A DNA stretch of 45,265 nucleotides from Spirochaetales bacterium (GTDB lineage: Bacteria; Spirochaetota; Spirochaetia; SZUA-6; DRHE01), in contig JAUWZD010000029.1 in the NCBI GenBank assembly GCA_030615505.1, positions 1-45,265 of the forward strand, read 5' to 3'. The first letter of the stretch is position 1. Each line of letters opens with the position of its first letter. The position numbers were made by a program, and so were the translations under genes. This document shows, one piece after another, positions 1 to 8,266 of the stretch. The notes beneath the pieces were generated by a model. The model had not been told where the DNA came from. It searched no databases and was given only the letters and a program-made list of their open reading frames with translations.

Positions 1-104
1 AATTTTTACCAATTTCAACTTTTTTTAGAAATCATTTATATCTTAGACATTTTTCAATTACTTTCTTCATGAAAAAGATGACAGGATAAATATTTTTTTA
101 TAAA

Positions 105-1019
105 ATGGAGCAAATTTTGAGTTTATGCGTAGGCTCTATAGGCAATGATCTTGTTACAAGCAAGAGAAAAAATATCTTTTTACTGCCCGAAAAGAGAAAT
201 ATTGGAGTCGTTTTTCAGGATTATGCTGTCTGGCCCCATATGACTGTATACGAAAATGTTTACTATCCTTTAAAGAAGAGAAAAGTACCTAAAGATGAAG
301 CACATAAACAGGCTGTCAGTGCTATTGAACAAGTGGAAATGAGCATGTTTTTAAAGAGGCTTCCATATCAATTATCAGGAGGGCAGCAGCAAAGGGTTGC
401 CCTTGCCAGGGCTTTATTATCATCTAAACAGTTAATTATGCTGGATGAGCCATTATGTAATCTTGATGCAAATCTCAGGGAAGAGATGCGCTTTGAGATA
501 AAGGAGCTGCAGAGAAAAACAGGCATTACTATTATCTATGTTACCCATGATCAGGAGGTAGCACTCGCGATTTCGGACCGAATGGCTGTATTGGATGGAT
601 CGGGAAGAATACGGCAGATAGGATCACCTGAAAATATGTATAAAGATCCGATAGACAGTTTTGTATTTAAATTTTTAGGATTATCTAACTTTATTTCTCT
701 GGAAGTAAGAGGAAACAAACTATTCGTTGTTGGATCAGGGTCCAATTTTCCCTATCCGGTTCCCCGCAATATTAAGGCAAATAATCTTTTTGCCGCCTGC
801 AGGCCAAGAGATGTGGAATTAACCAGGAATGGGGAGCTAAAAGGAAAGATACTACGGGCAATATTTTTGGGAAATATTTATGAATACCGTGTATTGCTCG
901 GAAACAATGAAATAAGAGTTCAACAGGATTCTTATAAAGCTTTTCAGAACGGTTTATTAAAACAAGGTGATATCTGCGGAATAGAGTTTAAAAATATAAG
1001 ATATTATGAGGAAGCCTAA
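105..1019 (+). CDS. N-terminally truncated ABC transporter ATPase (FbpC/PotA type, no Walker A)
   Basis: This is an ATP-binding subunit of the iron(III)/spermidine/2-aminoethylphosphonate importer class. It shows the Q-loop region (VVFQDYAVWPH), the ABC signature LSGGQ near residues 90-94, Walker B (IMLDEP, about 110-116), the D-loop and the switch histidine (THDQ, about 147), then a C-terminal TOBE-like regulatory region. The Walker A P-loop is absent. Aligned with the intact paralogue at 2765-3871, the reading frame starts about 60 residues late, just before the LPPEKRN-like stretch, and the 104 AT-rich bases before it do not encode the missing part in any frame. No Shine-Dalgarno precedes the ATG. 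It lies 11 bases before the permease gene. It may be a 5'-deleted pseudogene or a degenerate partner of the second ATPase. The family is clear; function is doubtful. Confidence 0.75.
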   Translation: MEQILSLCVGSIGNDLVTSKRKNIFLLPEKRNIGVVFQDYAVWPHMTVYENVYYPLKKRKVPKDEAHKQAVSAIEQVEMSMFLKRLPYQLSGGQQQRVALARALLSSKQLIMLDEPLCNLDANLREEMRFEIKELQRKTGITIIYVTHDQEVALAISDRMAVLDGSGRIRQIGSPENMYKDPIDSFVFKFLGLSNFISLEVRGNKLFVVGSGSNFPYPVPRNIKANNLFAACRPRDVELTRNGELKGKILRAIFLGNIYEYRVLLGNNEIRVQQDSYKAFQNGLLKQGDICGIEFKNIRYYEEA

Positions 1020-1030
1020 GGAGGTTTAAT

Positions 1031-2761
1031 GTGTTCAACCTTGTTAAAATCATAAAAGGGTCAAAAGAGCTGAAAATAATGGGTAATGGAAAAATCGATA
1101 CTGGTATAATGTTGTTTGCCTTATCATTGTTAATATTGTTAATTACTGTTGCTATGCCCTTGTTAATGATTGTATATAATACTTTTTTTTATAAATTCAG
1201 CTTTGATTGGAGCCTCTTCATAAAAATGGTTTTTAATCCGGATAATTTAAAGGCTATACTGAATACTATAAAAATAGCTGGTATTGTGACTGTTATTGGC
1301 ACAATAATCGGTATTTTCTTTTCATGGCTGATAGGAAGGAGTGATATACCTTTTAAAGAGTCTATGAAAAGCTTATTTGTAATTCCTTATATGTTTCCCC
1401 CCTTTATAGGCGCTATGGCATGGGAGCTTCTGCTGGCGCCGCGGGCCGGATATCTAAACAAATTTTTTATGGGCATAACCGGTGGAACCGCGCCGCTGTT
1501 TAATATAAATAGTATTGCCGGCATAGCCTTTGTGGAAATTTGTTATTATTTCCCATTTGTTTTTTTACAGGTTTCGAGCGCTTTAGAGAGAATGGATCCT
1601 ACATTAGAAGAATCGGCAAGAATCGCTGGAGCCAGTCAGTTTTATGTTATACGAAAAATTACTTTACCTCTTACAATACCCGCCATTGGAGCAGGAGCCT
1701 TGTTAATACTGATTTCTTCTTTATCTCATTTTGGCGTACCTGCAATATTGGGTTGGTCAGTAAATATCTTCACTCTTCCTACTAGAATCTACGAAGTAAT
1801 TTATAAATCAGCGGGAAGCTTTGAAGGAATTAGGCAGGGATCGGCTCTTTCAGTGCTTTTGGTAGGTGTTGTAGTAATTGCTATTCTTATACAGAAACGT
1901 GTCTTACGTTCAGGGCATTTTGAAATTATACATGGTAAGAGTATGAGACCAATACTGATAAAACTAAGGAAATTTAAATATCCATTTTTAACTGTATGTT
2001 TTTTATTTTTAGCTTTTACTGTTCTTTTACCACTATTTATAATTTTTGCTGTGGGTTCTCTTAAAGCGTATGGTCTTCCACTGCTTTTTAAGAATATGAC
2101 TCTGGGTAATTTTATATATGTATTGTTTCATTGCAAACTGGCTCAGGACGCAATGAAAAATAGTATGTTTTTATCTATATCGGCCGCCATTATTACAATG
2201 TTCGTAGGAACTATGGTCGCGTATGTAGTAATAAAGGTTAAAGCTAAAGGGAAATTGATTTTAGAAGCTCTTGCTACATTGCCTTATTCCATACCGGGTA
2301 TTGTACTAGCCATAGGTGTTATACTTGTATGGAGCGGGAAGTTAGTGCTTAATCTTTACAATACACTATGGATTATCTTAATTGCTTATATCGCAAGATA
2401 CATGACCTTTTCTATGAAATCTGCTTCAGCATCATTAGAACAGGTACATGATTCGTTAGAAGAGGCGTCGCGAGCTAGCGGTGCGACTCACTGGGGATCA
2501 TTAGCTGATATCACCATACCTTTAATAAGACCGGGAATGATAGCAGGGTTTATACTTATTTTCCTGCCTGCAATGAGAGAGTTAACAACATCATTATTAT
2601 TGTATGGGCCTTTCACAAGGACCATGGGAGTGGCGATTTATTCTATACATGAGGATGGAAATACCGTTGAATCATCAGCACTTGCCTGTGTAGCTATAAT
2701 TATAATAACAATCGGCCTTATAGTCCTAAGAATCATAACACGAGAAAGGAAAGGGAAATAA
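1031..2761 (+). CDS. ABC transporter permease, fused double-domain (FbpB/PhnV type)
   Basis: This inner-membrane permease of an iron(III)/2-aminoethylphosphonate-type importer has about 12 hydrophobic segments. It consists of two homologous permease domains in one chain, as is normal for FbpB. Two EAA loops, which contact the ATPase, are visible: EESARIAGAS near residue 193 and EEASRASGAT near residue 476. At 576 aa it matches the usual family length. The chosen start is GTG at 1031, preceded by a strong AAGGAGG six bases upstream. It sits between two ATPase genes, 3 bases before the second, so the unit looks like one transporter operon. A dedicated binding protein is not in the window unless the PhnD-like protein at 3886 serves both roles. 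The transported substrate cannot be decided from the sequence. Confidence 0.9.
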   Translation: MFNLVKIIKGSKELKIMGNGKIDTGIMLFALSLLILLITVAMPLLMIVYNTFFYKFSFDWSLFIKMVFNPDNLKAILNTIKIAGIVTVIGTIIGIFFSWLIGRSDIPFKESMKSLFVIPYMFPPFIGAMAWELLLAPRAGYLNKFFMGITGGTAPLFNINSIAGIAFVEICYYFPFVFLQVSSALERMDPTLEESARIAGASQFYVIRKITLPLTIPAIGAGALLILISSLSHFGVPAILGWSVNIFTLPTRIYEVIYKSAGSFEGIRQGSALSVLLVGVVVIAILIQKRVLRSGHFEIIHGKSMRPILIKLRKFKYPFLTVCFLFLAFTVLLPLFIIFAVGSLKAYGLPLLFKNMTLGNFIYVLFHCKLAQDAMKNSMFLSISAAIITMFVGTMVAYVVIKVKAKGKLILEALATLPYSIPGIVLAIGVILVWSGKLVLNLYNTLWIILIAYIARYMTFSMKSASASLEQVHDSLEEASRASGATHWGSLADITIPLIRPGMIAGFILIFLPAMRELTTSLLLYGPFTRTMGVAIYSIHEDGNTVESSALACVAIIIITIGLIVLRIITRERKGK

Positions 2762-2764
2762 GTC

Positions 2765-3871
2765 ATGACTAGCGTTATGTTGAAAGATGTTACTAAGACC
2801 TTTGTTACAAAGACTTTTGGTGATGTAGTTGCTGTAGATAATGTGAGCCTGAACATTAATGAAGGTGAATGTTTTTCATTTCTCGGTCCTTCCGGATGCG
2901 GTAAAACCACAACCCTGCGCTTGATCGCCGGTTTTGAGGATCTGACGGAGGGGGAGATCTGGTTGGGCAGTGAGCCGGTTTCAATTAAAAAGAAAAAATA
3001 TTATCTTCCTCCGGAAAAAAGGAATCTAGGTATGGTATTCCAGGCTTTTGCAGTATGGCCCCATATAAATGTTTTTGAGAATGTAGCATTTCCCCTTCGC
3101 ATCCTTAAAATGAATAAGACTGATATTGCAAAAAAAGTCCGAGAGGCTTTAAAGCAGACCAAACTATCCGGATTGGAGAGGAAATTCCCGAATGAGTTAT
3201 CAGGGGGACAGCAGCAGCGCATCGCTCTAGCAAGATCAATTGTTACACAGCCAAAGGTTCTGCTGTTGGATGAGCCATTATCCAATTTAGATCCGAAACT
3301 ACGGGAATCAATGCGTTTTGAAATAAAAGATTTACAAAAAAAATATAATTTTACTATTGTTTATGTTACTCACGACCAGACTGAAGCCATGGCTCTGTCC
3401 GATAGGATGCTTGTTATGGATATGGGGTTTGTCCAGCAGATAGATACAACAACAAATATTTATCATAAGCCGGCCAATAAATTTGTTTTTAGTTTTATAG
3501 GTCTTTCTAATTTCATAAGTGTAGAGATATCAGATGGAAAGGTTTATCCGGTTAATTGCAAGGGAGAAAATATAGAATGTGAAATACTTAAAAGTTTTAA
3601 AGATAAGTCTGCTGTTCTTGCCTCCAGGCCGAATGAAATCGACCTTGTATCAAAGGGGGGATTTAGAACCAATATCAAAAGCAGGGTTTTTCTGGGTGAT
3701 TACGTTGATTATCGTGTGGATATCGGCGGCCAGGAAATCAGGATTCAAACCGACACTGATAGAGATTTTAAGGTTGGTGATATATGCGGGGTTAAATTCA
3801 ACAGGCTTTTGTGGTATCCCGTTGAAGAAGAGATAACCGAAGAAGAAAGGGAGAAGAGGAAAATTATCTAA
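2765..3871 (+). CDS. ABC transporter ATP-binding protein (FbpC/PotA/PhnT type)
   Basis: This is the complete ATPase subunit of the importer. Walker A GPSGCGKT lies at about residues 41-48, the Q-loop at VFQAFAVWPH, the LSGGQ signature near 145-149, Walker B VLLLDEP near 165-171, D-loop SNLD, and H-loop YVTHDQ near 200. A C-terminal TOBE-like domain (from about 240) is the usual regulatory or dimer-contact module of this class. Length (368 aa) is typical. It starts 3 bases after the permease stop. It is a close paralogue of the Walker A-less protein at 105-1019, and both keep the same unusual AVWPH sequence after the Q-loop. It is probably the subunit that powers the permease at 1031-2761. Confidence 0.93.
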   Translation: MTSVMLKDVTKTFVTKTFGDVVAVDNVSLNINEGECFSFLGPSGCGKTTTLRLIAGFEDLTEGEIWLGSEPVSIKKKKYYLPPEKRNLGMVFQAFAVWPHINVFENVAFPLRILKMNKTDIAKKVREALKQTKLSGLERKFPNELSGGQQQRIALARSIVTQPKVLLLDEPLSNLDPKLRESMRFEIKDLQKKYNFTIVYVTHDQTEAMALSDRMLVMDMGFVQQIDTTTNIYHKPANKFVFSFIGLSNFISVEISDGKVYPVNCKGENIECEILKSFKDKSAVLASRPNEIDLVSKGGFRTNIKSRVFLGDYVDYRVDIGGQEIRIQTDTDRDFKVGDICGVKFNRLLWYPVEEEITEEEREKRKII

Positions 3872-3885
3872 TAGAGTGAAAGAAC

Positions 3886-4734
3886 ATGAAAATAATTGGA
3901 ACAATATTTTTTATAATGTTATTTTTTTCTAATCCAATTTGTGCTCAAAGTAATGAGCCTATCCTCAAATTCGGACATATTACAGGAGAGAACCCCACAA
4001 TCATTTTTAAAAAGTATAAATCTATTGTGAATATTATTTCAAAAGAGATTGGAATTGAAGTTACTTTAGTACAAACTACATCTTATTCGAAGATGCAAGA
4101 GGCCTTTCTTAATAAAGAGATTGATATGGGCATATTAAATGCATTTTCTTATATTAATGTTGCTTATAAGGCCGAATTAACACCTCTTGTCAGGAGGGTT
4201 ATGTATAATAATAATAGGGGAACTTATCAGAGCTATATTATTGTTCATAGGGATGGAAATATCAAAGAATATAGAGATATTAAAGGTAAAATATTTGCTT
4301 TCCAGGATCCTTATTCTACAAGCAGCTATCTATTACCCAGGATTATGTTGATGAATAACGGCATTGATCCTGATAGAGATCTAAAAAAGACATTATTTAT
4401 AAGTACACACGATTCTATTATCTATGCTGTTTTGAATTGGACAGCCGATGCAGGTGCTGTAGCTTCCTACATTTTTGAGCAAGCAGATACAAAATTAAAA
4501 GAGAAGATTAGGGTTTTATATAAATCAGATCCGGTGCCGTTAGGCCCAATGGTAATTAGAAAAGATCTGGGAGAAGAATTAGCAGATAAAATAAAAAAGA
4601 TAATGCTCGATTTGGATCAAAGTAAAGAAGGAAAGATTGCTTTACAGTACGCTAAATTAAGCAGGTTTGAAGATGCCAAAGACAGTGATTATGATATATT
4701 AAGGGAAATGGCCGATTTATTAATAAAGAAATGA
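3886..4734 (+). CDS. PhnD-like periplasmic phosphate/phosphonate-binding protein, likely sensory
   Basis: It belongs to the PhnD-like periplasmic binding family. An N-terminal signal peptide (MKIIGTIFFIMLFF, cleavage near CAQS) is followed by the typical FGHITGENP strand near residue 28 and the DMGILNAFSYI and DAGAVASYIFEQ segments that line the ligand cleft. The length, 282 aa, is normal. The gene begins 14 bases after the importer ATPase, and its stop overlaps the start of the histidine kinase gene (ATGA). Translational coupling to a kinase rather than to a permease suggests, by inference, that it delivers a ligand signal to that kinase. It could also be the binding protein of the upstream importer. 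The ligand is not necessarily a phosphonate: PhnD-like proteins in two-component operons bind varied small anions. Confidence 0.85.
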   Translation: MKIIGTIFFIMLFFSNPICAQSNEPILKFGHITGENPTIIFKKYKSIVNIISKEIGIEVTLVQTTSYSKMQEAFLNKEIDMGILNAFSYINVAYKAELTPLVRRVMYNNNRGTYQSYIIVHRDGNIKEYRDIKGKIFAFQDPYSTSSYLLPRIMLMNNGIDPDRDLKKTLFISTHDSIIYAVLNWTADAGAVASYIFEQADTKLKEKIRVLYKSDPVPLGPMVIRKDLGEELADKIKKIMLDLDQSKEGKIALQYAKLSRFEDAKDSDYDILREMADLLIKK

Positions 4735-6155
4735 AAATACGAATGAATCTTTCATCAAAGTTCATATTTTCAATAACCGTCCTGATAATAATCATTATTT
4801 GCCTTGTTATTTTTACAACCTTAAAGAAAGAGAGGTCAATGATTCTTGGTCAAATGCAGAGAAAGGGTTTTGTTCTAACAGAAGTTTTGGCAATGGCCAG
4901 TGTTAACTCATTTTTAAATTATGATTACTCAACTTTGAAGCGTTATATGGACACTGTTGTAAAAGATGAAGATGTCATATCCGTTATGATTCTTGATAAA
5001 GACGGTAGAGTTAAAATGCACAGCGATATCGATCTAATTGGCACAACAGTTGATGATAGTATTACAATCAAAGCTCTAAGAGCTGATGAGCCTGTTTTTC
5101 AAACAGACAGAATTAACAAAATAAAGGATATTTATTATTTTTCAGTCCCTATAATAGCAGAGGATCAAAAACTTGGCCTTATTCGAATAGCAATGTCAAA
5201 TGAAAATGTTACTCTCAAAATTAAAGAATCTGGAAACAGATTACTAATAATCGGACTGATTGCAATAGTTATAGGCGTTTTAGGCGCGGTATTTATGGCA
5301 GGCATGATCTCAAAACCCTTAAGAAGGTTGGCACAAGGAGCGGAAGCAGTTTCAAAGGGCGATTTGAATTGGAAGGTAAATATAAAATCTAAAGATGAAA
5401 TAGGCATTCTTGCAGACGCATTTAGTTATATGACTAAAGCCCTGCGCAAATATATTGAATCATTAGTAAAAACAGAGAAACTTGCTGTTTTAGGGGAATT
5501 AGCATCCGGTATTATGCATGAGGTGCGAAATCCTTTAGAGCCTATTAAAGGATCAGCAGAGTATCTTCAAAAGAAGTATAAAACAGATAAGGTTGTAGAA
5601 AAATATACCCGTATTATTAAAGATGAAATCAATGAAGTTTCCCGGTTTCTTGATGAGTTTTTAGAATTTGCCAAACCGCCTGATCCAAATTTTATTTCTT
5701 TAGACATAAAGTCTGTTATCAATGAGACTTTGGCTTTAACGGATTATTATATTCGTGGACATAAAATGGAGATTATTAAGAATATTGAAGACGATTTACC
5801 TCCTATTATGGCTGATTCTGCGCAGCTCAAACAGATGTTTATGAACCTGATTTTAAATTCGGTTCAGGCACAAAGAGAAAAAGAGAGATTACTTAAAATC
5901 AGCTCTTATCTTAAAAACAAAGAAGGATATATAGTTGTTGAGTTTTTTGACTACGGTCATGGAATTCAAGAAGAGAAAATAGAGAGGATCTTTGATCCGT
6001 TTTTTACAACAAAAGAAAACAGTACCGGCCTGGGATTGGCTATTTGCCATGGAATAGTAGAAAGACACAACGGAAAGATAGAGGCGGAGAGTGAACCGGG
6101 CAAATGGACACTTATTAAGATTAGTCTTCCGGTATATGATGAAAAAAATGAATAG
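4731..6155 (+). CDS. membrane sensor histidine kinase (NtrB/AtoS-like)
   Basis: The domain order is: TM1 (residues about 11-30), a periplasmic PAS/Cache-like sensor region (about 31-165, with MILDKDGRVKMHSD), TM2 (171-192), HAMP (about 193-245), a HisKA dimerisation domain with the phospho-accepting His263 in GIMHEVRNPL, and a HATPase domain with N box NLILNSVQA, G1 box DYGHGI, F box DPFFTT and G2 box GLGLAIC. The protein is 474 aa. Its start overlaps the PhnD-like gene by 4 bases and its end overlaps the response regulator, so all three are likely co-translated. The periplasmic PhnD-like protein probably docks on the sensor region; this is inferred from gene order only. Confidence 0.94.
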   Translation: MKIRMNLSSKFIFSITVLIIIIICLVIFTTLKKERSMILGQMQRKGFVLTEVLAMASVNSFLNYDYSTLKRYMDTVVKDEDVISVMILDKDGRVKMHSDIDLIGTTVDDSITIKALRADEPVFQTDRINKIKDIYYFSVPIIAEDQKLGLIRIAMSNENVTLKIKESGNRLLIIGLIAIVIGVLGAVFMAGMISKPLRRLAQGAEAVSKGDLNWKVNIKSKDEIGILADAFSYMTKALRKYIESLVKTEKLAVLGELASGIMHEVRNPLEPIKGSAEYLQKKYKTDKVVEKYTRIIKDEINEVSRFLDEFLEFAKPPDPNFISLDIKSVINETLALTDYYIRGHKMEIIKNIEDDLPPIMADSAQLKQMFMNLILNSVQAQREKERLLKISSYLKNKEGYIVVEFFDYGHGIQEEKIERIFDPFFTTKENSTGLGLAICHGIVERHNGKIEAESEPGKWTLIKISLPVYDEKNE

Positions 6156-7515
6156 AGAAGTTGTTTTAGTTATTGATGATAAACCTAATATTAGAGAAGT
6201 TCTATCCGGCATCTTAAGCGAGGAGGGGTATAAAGTTAAAACATGTGGAAATGCCGAAGAAGCCTTAGAAAATATAGGTGAAATCCTTCCCGATATAGTT
6301 GTTACCGATCTAAAAATGCCTAAATTAGATGGACTTGAATTAATGAAGGGGATCAGGGATATCGATTGTAATATCCCTGTAATTTTGATTACTGCTTATG
6401 GAACAGTTTCATCTGCTGTCCAGGCAATAAAAGAGGGGGCCTACGATTATCTAACCAAGCCGATAGATTATGACAGGCTTAAGATTTTAATAAAAAGGGC
6501 GCTGAATGAGAGAAGGATAAGCGAAGAAAATATATATTTAAAACAGGAATTAGAAGAAAAATACAGTCTTGACAATAATGTAATAGGAAAAAGCAACGTA
6601 ATGCGAAAGGTATTCAATTTAGTTAATACAGTTGCTTCTTCTAGTTCAAACATATTAATTCTGGGCGAAAGCGGCACCGGAAAAGAATTGATTGCCAGGG
6701 CAATATATTACGGCAGCTTGCGAAAAGATAAGCAATTAGTGGTTGTAGATTGTTCAGCATTACCGGAAGGGCTTTTAGAAAGTGAGCTTTTTGGCCATGA
6801 GAAGGGGGCCTTTACAGGAGCAGTTGATAAAAAAAGGGGGAGAATTGAATTAGCCAATCGAGGCACGCTGTTTTTAGATGAAATAGGAGAAATGACTCCT
6901 AAAATACAGGCCAAGCTGTTAAGAGTTTTACAGGAGAAGCTATTTGTTCGAGTGGGAGGACTTAAACCGATTGAAGTAGACTTCAGGCTGATAGCCTCCA
7001 CAAATCTAGATCTGAAAAAGGAGATTAAAGAAGGAAGTTTTAGATCCGATCTTTACTACCGTCTTAATGTAATTACGATAAAAATACCTCCATTACGAGA
7101 AAGAAAGGAAGACATTCCATTATTAATAGATTTCTTTTTGAGGAAATTCTGCACTCAAGAGGGAAATAGTGTAAAACCTGTAACACCAGAGGTAATGGAC
7201 TGTTTAATTAATTATGACTGGCCGGGTAATGTGCGGGAACTGGAGAATTGTATTGAAAGATTAGTTGTTGTGTGTAAATCGGATCTAATAAAATTAGAAT
7301 ATCTTACTGAAGAGTTCATAGTAAAAGATTATGGAAAGAAGCCTTTTATAGTTTTAAATGAAAATTATAGTCTCTCAGAAATAGAAAAGCAAGTAGTTAT
7401 AAAAACTCTTGAAAAAGCGAATTGGAATAAATCACTTGCAGCAAAACTTTTGAATATTGACAGAAAAGCCCTCTATAATAGAATAAAAAAGTATAATATT
7501 ACTCAGACACCGTAA
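6136..7515 (+). CDS. NtrC/AtoC-family sigma-54-dependent response regulator
   Basis: An N-terminal receiver domain (acidic pair D14-D15, phospho-acceptor D58 in VVTDLKMP, counted from the ATG at 6136) is followed by a sigma-54 AAA+ domain with Walker A GESGTGKE (about 177-184), the GAFTGA loop that contacts sigma-54 (about 224-229), and Walker B TLFLDEIGEM. The C-terminus is a Fis-type helix-turn-helix (NKSLAAKLLNIDRKALYNRI). The open frame runs further upstream inside the kinase gene. The start at 6136 (or ATG 6139/6148) is preferred because the receiver domain begins there and this gives a 20-base overlap with the kinase. It should activate sigma-54 promoters, perhaps for the adjacent importer, but no convincing GG-N10-GC promoter was seen in this window. 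Confidence 0.94.
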   Translation: MMKKMNREVVLVIDDKPNIREVLSGILSEEGYKVKTCGNAEEALENIGEILPDIVVTDLKMPKLDGLELMKGIRDIDCNIPVILITAYGTVSSAVQAIKEGAYDYLTKPIDYDRLKILIKRALNERRISEENIYLKQELEEKYSLDNNVIGKSNVMRKVFNLVNTVASSSSNILILGESGTGKELIARAIYYGSLRKDKQLVVVDCSALPEGLLESELFGHEKGAFTGAVDKKRGRIELANRGTLFLDEIGEMTPKIQAKLLRVLQEKLFVRVGGLKPIEVDFRLIASTNLDLKKEIKEGSFRSDLYYRLNVITIKIPPLRERKEDIPLLIDFFLRKFCTQEGNSVKPVTPEVMDCLINYDWPGNVRELENCIERLVVVCKSDLIKLEYLTEEFIVKDYGKKPFIVLNENYSLSEIEKQVVIKTLEKANWNKSLAAKLLNIDRKALYNRIKKYNITQTP

Positions 7516-7547
7516 GTGTAGAATTGAGCATGTCTATTTAGAAAAAA

Positions 7548-8075
7548 CTACATAAATTTTTTCCAGGTATTAATATATTCTTCATCAATATCGTCTGAAT
7601 TCTCTTCTCTAATGGTCTGGATATCTATTTTGTCCTGATCCCTGCTTGAGAGCATTTTCATTAATATCAAATCTTCAGCTTTGACAACGGGAATTGCTGT
7701 TTTATCCACAGTGACTATGATACTGTTTTTAATAGCATTCCGGTATATTATATTCTCTGCGAATAAGATATCTACAATAATAACCCCTTCTTTGATGTGA
7801 GGATCTTTTAAAAGAGTGCGAAAGATTTTCGTTTTTCCGATTACCATTACATCATCATGTTGATGAATCACCTTGAAGTTCTTATTTAGAATCTCAGCAA
7901 TCCTTTTTCTTTGATCTGCCCCAAGAAGAACTAATAGATCTATATCCTCAGTAGCCCTCGGCCGGGCGATTATACCCAGGGCAAGTCCACCGACAAGGCA
8001 GAATTTTAAATCAGCTTTAGAAAATACTAAAGAGAGTTTTATTAATGTCTCAAGAAGGCTTTTGCCGACTTCCAC
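7548..8075 (-). CDS. nucleotidyltransferase-fold protein (AbiEii/MNT-like)
   Basis: This 175-aa protein has the nucleotidyltransferase signature: G29-G30 in CLVGGLALG, then the metal-binding D44-x-D46 in RATEDIDLLV, with a probable third acidic residue D102 in IIVDILF. This matches AbiEii/minimal nucleotidyltransferases used in toxin-antitoxin and abortive-infection systems, or as small orphan NTases. The start is GTG at 8075, with AAGGA about eight bases upstream. It overlaps the small upstream gene by 34 bases, so the two are probably co-translated. It is the third gene of a minus-strand unit headed by the giant helicase. The target is unknown. A housekeeping role is less likely given the accessory neighbourhood. 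Confidence 0.78.
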   Translation of the reverse strand: MEVGKSLLETLIKLSLVFSKADLKFCLVGGLALGIIARPRATEDIDLLVLLGADQRKRIAEILNKNFKVIHQHDDVMVIGKTKIFRTLLKDPHIKEGVIIVDILFAENIIYRNAIKNSIIVTVDKTAIPVVKAEDLILMKMLSSRDQDKIDIQTIREENSDDIDEEYINTWKKFM

Positions 8076-8266
8076 TGTTTTTCCTTGCGTTTTACTAAAG
8101 CCTCAAAGATTCTTTTTATAATCTTTTCTTCGCTTTCGTCAGTGAATCGGGATTTCAAGTACGCCTTTTTTAAAGTAAAGCTTAAATCTGTAAGTTCAAG
8201 TGTTTTTAAAAGATTCTCAACATAAGGCTTCATTATTCTGTACGGGCTGTATCCGAAACCAGGCAC
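8042..8266 (-). CDS. small basic hypothetical protein, partner of NTase
   Basis: This 74-aa, lysine-rich, helix-forming protein matches no family I recognise. The frame opens with GTG at 8266, directly after the helicase stop codon (8267-8269); an ATG at 8233 is the alternative start. Neither has a good ribosome-binding site, though termination-reinitiation from the helicase gene would fit the zero spacing. Its 3' end overlaps the nucleotidyltransferase by 34 bases. Overlap on one side and abutment on the other suggest that the three proteins are made together. A partner or antitoxin role is a guess from position and size. Confidence 0.55.
   Translation of the reverse strand: MPGFGYSPYRIMKPYVENLLKTLELTDLSFTLKKAYLKSRFTDESEEKIIKRIFEALVKRKEKQWKSAKAFLRH

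Noticed and set aside
1-7515. Sigma-54 (GG-N10-GC) promoter for the importer operon
   Set aside because: No convincing TGGCAC-N5-TTGC-like site precedes any gene here; if it exists it is upstream of base 1.
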